Below, in pieces: positions 1-5,286 of a stretch of 5,286 bases of DNA (positions are counted from its first letter, which is position 1; each line of letters opens with the position of its first letter). Where the stretch lies: the NCBI GenBank assembly GCA_020439485.1, contig JAGQSP010000561.1, forward strand, positions 1 through 5,286. The letters are read 5' to 3'. Below the pieces are notes generated by a model that was not told the DNA's origin, searched no databases, and was given only the letters and a program-made list of their open reading frames with translations. The position numbers and the translations under genes were made by a program. Source of the DNA: Acidimicrobiales bacterium. Its GTDB lineage: Bacteria > Actinomycetota > Acidimicrobiia > Acidimicrobiales > Poriferisodalaceae.

Positions 1-60
1 CGCCCTTCGGGCGCTCACCTCGCAGACTTATCTGCGCCGCTCCTCGCCGACGGCTCGTCG
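1..60. repeat. Three stacked perfect short inverted repeats (hairpin cluster)
   Basis: Three consecutive perfect palindromic hairpins occupy the first 60 bases. The first is CGCCC-ttc-GGGCG at 1-13. The second is CGCAGA-ctta-TCTGCG at 21-36. The third is CGACG-gct-CGTCG at 48-60, with an alternative GCCG-a-CGGC pairing at 46-54. No T-run follows any of them, so they do not look like a standard intrinsic terminator. They could be the 3' end of an upstream transcript, a structured leader, or a copy of a palindromic intergenic repeat family. The stems are seen directly; the role is not known. Confidence 0.45.
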
Positions 61-90
61 CTACCCCACCCAACCACCCGCCTCGCAAGC

Positions 91-120
91 CTGCCAGAGC
101 TTTCCTTCAACGTTTAGGTT
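91..120 (+). promoter_or_regulatory. Weak candidate promoter for the glycosyltransferase operon
   Basis: CTGCCA at 91-96 matches four of six bases of a TTGACA-type -35 box. It is separated by 18 bases from TAGGTT at 115-120, which fits the relaxed actinobacterial -10 pattern TANNNT. The region is locally richer in A and T than its surroundings. Transcription would begin near 127 and leave a leader of roughly 48 bases before the first start codon. Matches this loose occur by chance, so this is only a candidate. No other promoter-like site was found inside the gene block, where all junctions overlap. Confidence 0.2.
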
Positions 121-124
121 TCGC

Positions 125-149
125 TTGAGGTTCACCTACCGTCCCTCAA
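125..149. promoter_or_regulatory. 6-bp inverted repeat upstream of first gene (possible operator or leader hairpin)
   Basis: TTGAGG at 125-130 and CCTCAA at 144-149 are perfect reverse complements separated by 13 bases. The repeat lies 25 bases before the GTG start at 175 and just downstream of the weak -10 candidate. It could bind a dimeric regulator or form a hairpin in the 5' leader. A 6-bp match over this distance can arise by chance, and no regulator gene is visible in the window. Confidence 0.2.
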
Positions 150-174
150 AGACAGCCATCGTCAATGTGGGTGC

Positions 175-1398
175 GTGCCCCGATACCTGATCCACAGCCA
201 CGACACCTACGGCCTCGGCCACTTCCGCCGTTGCGCCCTCATCGCCAATGGACTCACCGCGGCCGATGACGACAACGAGGTGCTGATCGTGACCGGTTCG
301 CCCCGAGCCCAGTCATTTCGGCTCGGCGACCGGATCGACACGGTGACCCTCCCCTCGGTCACCAAAGACGAGGCCGGCTCGTACCACCCCCGCAAGCTGT
401 CGGGAACCACCTCGCAGCTGGTGTCGCTGCGAGCCGGCCTCGTCGCCGCCGCTGTGGAGGGCTTCGGCCCAGACGTGATCCTGGTGGACCACTCCCCACT
501 GGGAATGGGTGGCGAGCTCACAGATCTGATCGACGGGATGGCTGAAGCTCACGGCCGGCCGAGGCTAGTGCTGGGGCTTCGCGACATAGTCGACGAAGCT
601 GCCAAGGTCTCGGCCGACTGGCATCGCGACGGCGTATGGGAACGGTTGGAGGCCTTCGACCAGGTCCTCGTCTACGGCGATCGGAACATCACCACAACGG
701 CATGCGAGTTGGGACTCGAGCGGCGGCTGTCGACCCCGGTGATCCACACCGGGTATGTCGCGCCGACCATGCCCGAGGCCCACACCGACGAGCCGTTCAT
801 CCTGGTGACACCAGGGGGCGGTGGTGACGGTCAGGGACTGCTGCGGTCGGTCCTCGAAGCGATCGGCGACGGAGCGACCCGGGGACTGCGAACCGTCGTG
901 GTAACCGGTCCGCTCCTGTCGTCGAGGCGCCGGGCCGAACTGATGGCCAAGGCCGATCGCCTGCCGTCGGTGGAGCTGATCGAGTTCACCGACTCGATGA
1001 GGTCGCTGATCGCTTCGGCTGCAGGGGTGATCTCGATGGCGGGCTACAACACCGTCACCGAAGAACTGGCGGCCAGAGTGCCAGCGCTGCTGGTGCCCCG
1101 CTCGTTCCCCAGGCTCGAACAGACCATCAGAGCCCAGCGGCTCGACCCCGCATCAGACCTTCAGCACACCCCGCTCGACCAGCTCGACAGCGCAACGATC
1201 GCCCGATTCGTGGACAGCTGCGCCACCGAGTCCGTCGTCCGGCACTCGATCGATCTAGGCGGGGTAGCGACCGCCGCCGGGGCCCTGACTGCCCTGGCAC
1301 GAACCGGACTGGCTCACGCCGATTCGGCTCGCTGCGAAATCACCCGCCCTGCGGGCACCGATCATCCGACCAACCGAAGGATTCCAAGCAATGTCTGA
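175..1398 (+). CDS. Predicted glycosyltransferase, COG4671 type (MurG/GT28-like fold)
   Basis: This 407-residue protein probably transfers a sugar from a nucleotide-sugar donor; donor and acceptor are unknown. The N-terminus begins directly with the first Rossmann strand and the hallmark HSHDTYGLGHFRR (residues 7-19). It continues with VDHSPLGMGGEL (104-115), LGLRDIVD (133-140) and VYGD (166-169). The C-terminal donor-binding half has a glycine-rich TPGGGGDG loop (212-219), GPLL (245-248) and the strongly conserved block from MAGYNT (288-293) through VPRS (307-310) to EQTIRAQRL (315-323). No signal peptide or membrane segment is visible, so it is expected to be cytoplasmic or peripheral. The GTG start at 175 is chosen because it places the conserved N-terminus exactly at the start; the frame is closed by TAG at 115, and no better in-frame start lies between. 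There is no convincing Shine-Dalgarno sequence ahead of it. The last 25 or so residues look unconserved and overlap the next gene by 8 bases. Family assignment is confident; the substrate is not known. Confidence 0.87.
   Translation: MPRYLIHSHDTYGLGHFRRCALIANGLTAADDDNEVLIVTGSPRAQSFRLGDRIDTVTLPSVTKDEAGSYHPRKLSGTTSQLVSLRAGLVAAAVEGFGPDVILVDHSPLGMGGELTDLIDGMAEAHGRPRLVLGLRDIVDEAAKVSADWHRDGVWERLEAFDQVLVYGDRNITTTACELGLERRLSTPVIHTGYVAPTMPEAHTDEPFILVTPGGGGDGQGLLRSVLEAIGDGATRGLRTVVVTGPLLSSRRRAELMAKADRLPSVELIEFTDSMRSLIASAAGVISMAGYNTVTEELAARVPALLVPRSFPRLEQTIRAQRLDPASDLQHTPLDQLDSATIARFVDSCATESVVRHSIDLGGVATAAGALTALARTGLAHADSARCEITRPAGTDHPTNRRIPSNV
1376..1381 (+). promoter_or_regulatory. Ribosome binding site for the second gene
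   Basis: GAAGGA lies 9 bases before the ATG at 1391. It is the clearest Shine-Dalgarno match in the window and supports ATG 1391 as the start, even though that start lies inside the end of the preceding gene. Confidence 0.6.
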
Positions 1399-2626
1399 CA
1401 TCCACGTCGCCTACATATTGAAGCAATACCCGCGGTTGTCCGAGACCTTCATCCTGAACGAGATCCTCGGACTCGAGAACGCCGGAGTGAAGGTGTCGGT
1501 GCACTCGCTGCGCCATGCCACAGAAGGCCGGTTTCACCCCGCCGTAGCCGACGTGCAAGCCCATGTCAGCTACCCATCGAACAGTGACAGGTCGGCCGTG
1601 TGGGAAACCCTGCGTTGGCTGCCAGGGCTCAGACTCGACCGCCTCGACGACGCCCTGGCTTTCGCTGAACTGCTTCCCGCGGAACGGCGGGCCAAGACCG
1701 TTACCGGGGCCATCGAGGTGGCGGCCAGGGCAATCGCAACCGGCGTCGACCACATCCACGCCCACTTCCTCACAGTTGCCGCTCACACGGCTCACATCGT
1801 GCACCTGCTGACCGGCATCAGCTACTCGGTGACCGCCCACGCCAAGGACATCTACCGTCACACGGTCGACTGGGAGTTGGCCGCACGCGTCGCCGGCGAC
1901 GCCGCCGCGGTAGTCACGGTGTGCGATGCCAACCTCGAGTACCTCAGCCATCGGCTGGACGGGTCGGGCGCCAACGTCGTGCGCATATACAACGGGCTGG
2001 GGCCTCAGCTTCCGCCCTCGGCACCAGAGGCCCGCACCACAGGACGGCTGCTGGGCGTAGGCCGACTGGTCGAGAAGAAGGGCTTCGACCTCTTGATCGA
2101 AGCAGTGGCCCTGCTGGCCGAGCGCCGACCCGAAGTCGAGTGCGTCATCGCAGGTGACGGCGATCAGCGTTCTTCGCTGGAGGCTCTGGCCCAAGGCCTT
2201 GGTGTCGCAGGACGGGTGCACTTCCTGGGGTCGGTGAACCAGTCGCGGGTTGCCGAGTTGATGCGCGACGCCGCCATGCTGGTAGCCCCCTGCCGCATCG
2301 GCGGCGACGGCAACCAAGACGCCCTGCCGACCGTGCTGATAGAAGCGCTGGCCGCCGGGCTGCCCTCGGTGAGCACGCCGGTCGCAGGGATTCCAGAGAT
2401 CGTCGACGACGGCGTCGAGGGTCGGGTTGTAGAAGCCGAACTGACGGCCATCGTCGAGGCCATCGACGGGCTGCTGGACGATCCCGACCTTCTGGGGTCG
2501 ATGTCGCTCGCGGGCCCAGACAAGGTCACCCGACGATTCGACAGGGCGTCGACGATCGGCCAACTGGTGTCGACCTTCGAGATGGCCGTCGCCACTTCTC
2601 GTCCAGCGCTGGGGGTTGCGTCGTGA
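1391..2626 (+). CDS. GT4 family glycosyltransferase, WcaL-like
   Basis: This 411-residue GT-B enzyme is predicted to be a retaining glycosyltransferase acting at the cytoplasmic membrane face in polysaccharide or glycolipid assembly. The N-terminal acceptor domain carries YPRLSETFILNEI (13-25), a signature of WcaL-like colanic-acid-type transferases and their relatives. It also has HIHAHF (121-126) and TAHAKDIY (148-155). The C-terminal donor domain has GVGRLVEKKGFD (222-233) with the phosphate-contacting Arg225 and Lys230, then AGDGDQ (254-259). The catalytic-loop block is DALPTVLIEA (310-319), where the usual E-x7-E reads D310-x7-E318, followed by the GIPEIV loop (333-338). Length is normal for the family and no membrane segment is evident. 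The ATG start overlaps the previous stop by 8 bases, and its own stop shares GTGA with the next start. Symbol withheld because homology to WcaL does not establish colanic acid synthesis. Confidence 0.9.
   Translation: MSDIHVAYILKQYPRLSETFILNEILGLENAGVKVSVHSLRHATEGRFHPAVADVQAHVSYPSNSDRSAVWETLRWLPGLRLDRLDDALAFAELLPAERRAKTVTGAIEVAARAIATGVDHIHAHFLTVAAHTAHIVHLLTGISYSVTAHAKDIYRHTVDWELAARVAGDAAAVVTVCDANLEYLSHRLDGSGANVVRIYNGLGPQLPPSAPEARTTGRLLGVGRLVEKKGFDLLIEAVALLAERRPEVECVIAGDGDQRSSLEALAQGLGVAGRVHFLGSVNQSRVAELMRDAAMLVAPCRIGGDGNQDALPTVLIEALAAGLPSVSTPVAGIPEIVDDGVEGRVVEAELTAIVEAIDGLLDDPDLLGSMSLAGPDKVTRRFDRASTIGQLVSTFEMAVATSRPALGVAS
2611..2615 (+). promoter_or_regulatory. Weak ribosome binding site for the third gene
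   Basis: A GGGGG run lies 7 bases before the GTG at 2623. The spacing suits ribosome binding but the sequence is only a partial Shine-Dalgarno match. Translation is therefore likely to rely partly on coupling through the GTGA overlap with the preceding gene. Confidence 0.35.
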
Positions 2627-3717
2627 GCCTCACGGTCCTTCAGCTCTGCGCCGACAAGGGCATCGCCCCCGGAGCCACCAAGGGCGCGGCCCAGCACCTG
2701 CGAGGAATCGCCGATGGTCTGGCAGCCCAGGGTCACCACGTGGTCACCTACACCGCCCGACGCCCCGACGGGCCTTTCCCGGTCGAGGTGCGCGACATCG
2801 CAACCCTGACCGACATCGAGGTCGCAGGCGCCGACGTCGTGTACGAGCGTTACTCGCTGGGGCACACCCGCGGCCTCGAGCTTGCACGCCGCGCCGGCGT
2901 GATGTTCGTGTTGGAGGTCAACTCCCCGCTGGTCGACGAGGCTTCCGCTCATCGCCCCGACACTGTGCAAGATCACCACGTTGTTGCCGAACGCGAACTG
3001 CTGGCTGAAGCCGATCTGGTAGTCGCTGTTTCGAGCGACCTGGCGCGGTGGGTGTCGCTCCACCGCGACGGGCCCACCGAGGTCGTCTCCAATGGATTCG
3101 AGCCAACCTGGTTCTCGGGCGACATCACCGCAAAGACACACGACCTGGTCTTCCTGGGCCACCCCAAGCCGTGGCACGGGGCCGACCGCCTGCCGGGCCT
3201 GCTCAAGGGACTCGAGTCGTTCGGCCATCACGCATCACTGCTGGTCGTGGGAGGCGGGCCCGGCGCCGATGATCTCGAGCGAGCGGCCAAGGCGGCCGGT
3301 CTGGCCGAGCGAGTCACCATCACCGGAGCCATGTCTCCACAGAATGCGTCAGCGATGGTGCGACGAGGCCGAATCGGTCTGGCGCCGTACCCGCCGATAA
3401 CGCCGTTCTATTTCTGTCCACTGAAGGTCGTCGATTACATGGCGGCGGGTCTGCCCGTCGTCGCGACGGCCCAGGGCGACATTCCCGAGATCGTCGGTTC
3501 GGGTGGGCTGCTGAGCGACCCGGCCGACGACGATGCGATGGTCGCCGCCATCGCGACGTTGCTGGAAGACCGTCGTCTGGCCGTCGAGTTGGGAGCCAGA
3601 GGATGGGCTCGGGCCCATCGGGACATGACGTGGAACCAGGTGGCGCGTCGAACCTTGGAGGCCATCGACAACGTCGTTCACAAGCACTCGATGACGAGCT
3701 GTGGAGCAAATCGATGA
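2623..3717 (+). CDS. GT4 family glycosyltransferase (second, distinct subfamily)
   Basis: This 364-residue GT-B protein is predicted to transfer a further sugar in the same pathway. The N-terminal half has an opening Rossmann strand VLQLCA (5-10), a glycine-containing acceptor loop around GATKGAAQHL (17-26), VYERYSLG (73-80) and LEVNSPLVDE (97-106). It crosses into the donor domain at VSNGFE (155-160). The donor domain shows HPKPWHGADRL (180-190), VVGGGPG (208-214), and the block FYFCPLKVVDYMAAGLPVVA (262-281), followed by GDIPEIV (285-291). In the catalytic-loop region the usual second Glu is Asp271 and the first acidic position is Tyr263. Loss of the first Glu is known in SPLK-type GT4 groups. 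It shares little with the preceding GT4 gene beyond general fold motifs, so it is not a recent tandem duplicate. The GTG start sits in a GTGA overlap with the previous stop; the stop shares ATGA with the exporter start. Donor and acceptor are unknown. Confidence 0.88.
   Translation: MSLTVLQLCADKGIAPGATKGAAQHLRGIADGLAAQGHHVVTYTARRPDGPFPVEVRDIATLTDIEVAGADVVYERYSLGHTRGLELARRAGVMFVLEVNSPLVDEASAHRPDTVQDHHVVAERELLAEADLVVAVSSDLARWVSLHRDGPTEVVSNGFEPTWFSGDITAKTHDLVFLGHPKPWHGADRLPGLLKGLESFGHHASLLVVGGGPGADDLERAAKAAGLAERVTITGAMSPQNASAMVRRGRIGLAPYPPITPFYFCPLKVVDYMAAGLPVVATAQGDIPEIVGSGGLLSDPADDDAMVAAIATLLEDRRLAVELGARGWARAHRDMTWNQVARRTLEAIDNVVHKHSMTSCGANR
3703..3706 (+). promoter_or_regulatory. Ribosome binding site for the ABC exporter gene
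   Basis: GGAG lies 7 bases before the ATG at 3714 and within the last codons of the preceding glycosyltransferase. Motif and spacing both support ATG 3714 as the exporter start. Confidence 0.5.
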
Positions 3718-5286
3718 GAGTCGCCAGCCGACGCCCACTTGGACCCGCGGCCACATCAGACATCAGGACTGCGTTCAAGACCTTCAAGCCGGCGCTTGCC
3801 GGCCAGTCTGGGCGGATGGGACTGGCGATCGTGCTGTCGCTGGCCGTCACCGGGCTGGAACTGTTGCGCCCATGGCCGGTTACGTGGGTCATCGATCGGC
3901 TGGTAGCAGCCGATGTCGGCGCCGGTGACGCAAGCTCTGTGGCCCTGGCTCCCATAGCCGTGTTCGCGGCGCTCGCCATGCTTGTGCCCACACTCATGGG
4001 CCTGGCCAACGAACGCCTCGAACTCGTCGTGGCCAAGGTGAGCCGCAAGGCGACGGTGCGAATCAGAAGCGACGTGTTCGAACACGTGCAGCGGATGGAG
4101 CTGGACGAACACCACCGTCACTACTCTGGCGACCTGCTGGTTCGCGTGATGGGTGACGTCAACATGATCCGCGACCTGTTGTTTCCCAGCTGGCTCGGCC
4201 TGCTGTCGAGGGGATCGACCCTGATCGGAGGGGCCGTAGTGTTCGCCCTCGTCGACTGGCGCCTCTTCCTGGCAGCCCTGGTGCCGCTGCCTCTGCTTTG
4301 GGTGACCGTCGAGCAGGGCTCGTCGGCGATCAAGGCCGCAGCCGGCAAGCAGCGCAAGAAGGAGGGGGCCATCGCATCGTCGGCTGCCGAGTCGCTGCGC
4401 CAGGTCGGCATCATCAAGGCCTTCGCTGCCGAGGAACTGACCGCCAAGACGTTCCGCGACAACGCCCGCAGCGCTGAACGATCGACGATGGCGGCGACCA
4501 AACAGTCGGCCAGGATGTCGAGGCTGACCGAGATCCTCACCGGTGGCGGGGTGGCGCTGGTCTTGATGCTGGGCGCCTCACGGGTGCGGGCCGGGCTGAT
4601 CTCGCCGGGCGAGCTGCTCGTCGCGATCTCCTATACCCGGATGATGTACAAGCCCCTTCGCAAGCTCACCGGAGAGGGCGCAAGGGTGGCCAAGGCAACC
4701 GCCTGTGCGCTGCGCGTAATCGACCTGCTGGACCGCCCTGCTGAAGACCCCCACCGCGGACACGAAGTGTCGTCGCTGGCCGGACATATCGACCTGATCG
4801 ATCTCCACCACCGCTATCCAGACGGCAGGGGATCGCTCGACGGTCTGTCGGTGCGAATACCGCACGGCTCGTTCACCGCAGTGACGGGCGAGAACGGAAC
4901 AGGCAAGTCGACGCTGTTGTCGCTGCTGTTGCGCCTGCACAGGCCCACCAAGGGCGAGATCAGGATCGGTGGCATCAGCATCGACGACCTCAGGTTGGAG
5001 GACTATCGGCGCCAAATCGCCTTCGTGCCTCAAGAGTTGGCACTGTTCGGCGGAACGGTGCGCGAGAACATCGCCTTCGGGAACCCCGGCGCGACCGACG
5101 AGCAGATCATGCAGGCCGCCAAGACCGCACTGTTCGAACCCGTCTTGGCGAGAATGCCCGAGGGTCTCGACACCGTGCTGGACGAGAGCGGCACGTCACT
5201 GTCTGGCGGTCAGGCCCGGCGTTTGATGTTGGCCAGAGCGGCGGTGCGCGATGCTTCGGTACTGCTGCTGGACGAACCGCTCAGCG
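3714..5286 (+). CDS. ABC exporter, fused membrane and ATPase domains (3' end cut by window)
   Basis: The frame opened by ATG 3714 stays open to the window edge, giving 524 residues of a type I (MsbA/LmrA-like) half-transporter that would act as a dimer in the cytoplasmic membrane. After a basic N-terminal tail, likely membrane segments lie near residues 36-62, 76-98, two within 155-200, 273-292 and 296-315. The stretch 121-150, including HYSGDLLVRVMGDVN, and AESLRQVGIIKAFAAEE (225-241) are typical exporter intracellular loops. The ATPase domain has a probable A-loop Tyr368, Walker A GENGTGKST (392-400), Q-loop Gln440, FGGTVRENIAFG (445-456), an X-loop-like TVLDESG (487-493), signature LSGGQ (496-500), and Walker B VLLLDE (516-521) with catalytic Glu521. 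The D-loop and switch His lie beyond the edge; half-transporters usually reach about 570-620 residues. It shares ATGA with the preceding transferase stop. Exporter identity is firm; glycolipid or glycan-precursor cargo is inferred only from the neighbours. Confidence 0.93.
   Translation, partial: MRVASRRPLGPAATSDIRTAFKTFKPALAGQSGRMGLAIVLSLAVTGLELLRPWPVTWVIDRLVAADVGAGDASSVALAPIAVFAALAMLVPTLMGLANERLELVVAKVSRKATVRIRSDVFEHVQRMELDEHHRHYSGDLLVRVMGDVNMIRDLLFPSWLGLLSRGSTLIGGAVVFALVDWRLFLAALVPLPLLWVTVEQGSSAIKAAAGKQRKKEGAIASSAAESLRQVGIIKAFAAEELTAKTFRDNARSAERSTMAATKQSARMSRLTEILTGGGVALVLMLGASRVRAGLISPGELLVAISYTRMMYKPLRKLTGEGARVAKATACALRVIDLLDRPAEDPHRGHEVSSLAGHIDLIDLHHRYPDGRGSLDGLSVRIPHGSFTAVTGENGTGKSTLLSLLLRLHRPTKGEIRIGGISIDDLRLEDYRRQIAFVPQELALFGGTVRENIAFGNPGATDEQIMQAAKTALFEPVLARMPEGLDTVLDESGTSLSGGQARRLMLARAAVRDASVLLLDEPLS

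Noticed and set aside
1..117. Open + strand frame from the window edge to TAG at 115-117, possibly the end of an upstream gene
   Set aside because: Only 38 codons are visible, with no recognisable motif. The first 60 bases are hairpin-rich, which looks more intergenic than coding, and all three forward frames are open over this short stretch. The left flank would settle it.
1345..1357. Small hairpin GCCC-tgc-GGGC near the end of the first gene, resembling the hairpin at 1-13
   Set aside because: The stem is only 4 bp, lies inside coding sequence and has no T-run. It is too short to support a terminator or a repeat relationship.
1340..2563. Long open frame on the minus strand opposite the WcaL-like gene (407 codons)
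   Set aside because: It mirrors a clearly conserved + strand glycosyltransferase. Its translation has no recognisable domain, and long antisense frames are common opposite GC-rich genes with G/C-biased third positions.
2616..3008. Plus-strand 130-codon frame beginning just before the second GT4 gene
   Set aside because: Its Arg/Pro/Gly-rich translation shows no motif, and it overlaps the supported GT4 frame almost entirely.
2164..3231. Minus-strand open frame of 355 codons spanning the junction of the two GT4 genes
   Set aside because: It lies wholly opposite two well-supported genes, has low-complexity Ser/Arg/Pro-rich composition at its end, and shows no family motif.
1391..3717. Possible tandem duplication of the two GT4 genes
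   Set aside because: The proteins differ in length (411 and 364 residues), N-terminal motifs and catalytic-loop blocks. Only general GT-B features are shared, so they are separate subfamilies.
3320..4048. Minus-strand open frame of 242 codons across the GT4/exporter junction
   Set aside because: The product is rich in Arg, Ser and Pro with no domain, typical of a shadow frame. The + strand reading has conserved motifs on both sides of the junction.
1..5286. CRISPR array, tRNA, rRNA, insertion sequence or phage/defence module
   Set aside because: No spaced direct repeats, RNA gene signatures, transposase or integrase motifs, or defence-type domains were found. The window is almost fully occupied by the four glycan-related genes.

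Overview
The window is a GC-rich bacterial sequence. It carries one tightly packed, single-direction gene block on the + strand: three glycosyltransferases followed by an ABC exporter that runs off the right edge. Third codon positions are mostly G or C, GTG is used as a start twice, and the genes overlap by a few bases. This fits a high-GC actinobacterium; I lean weakly towards Acidimicrobiia from general sequence style, but nothing here proves the lineage.

Layout. Positions 1-174 are intergenic or leader sequence. Three perfect short hairpins are stacked in the first 60 bases, followed by an AT-richer stretch with a weak promoter candidate and a 6-bp inverted repeat just ahead of the first gene. 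Positions 175-1398 encode a predicted glycosyltransferase of the COG4671 type (MurG/GT28-like fold). Positions 1391-2626 encode a GT4 glycosyltransferase resembling WcaL-like enzymes. Positions 2623-3717 encode a second, different GT4 enzyme. Positions 3714-5286 encode the first 524 residues of a fused membrane-plus-ATPase ABC exporter, cut just after its Walker B motif.

How the genes fit together. The junctions overlap by 8, 4 and 4 bases (ATGTCTGA, GTGA, ATGA), so the four genes are almost certainly co-transcribed and probably translationally coupled. The simplest reading is an assembly-and-export unit: the three transferases add sugars to a common acceptor (lipid-linked or otherwise), and the exporter moves the product, or its lipid-linked precursor, across the membrane. 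The product cannot be named from this window. No sugar-nucleotide synthesis gene, Wzx/Wzy pair, polymerase or priming transferase is visible. The COG4671-type transferase has no assigned substrate that I know of, so the locus is a plausible uncharacterised glycoconjugate pathway rather than a recognised one.
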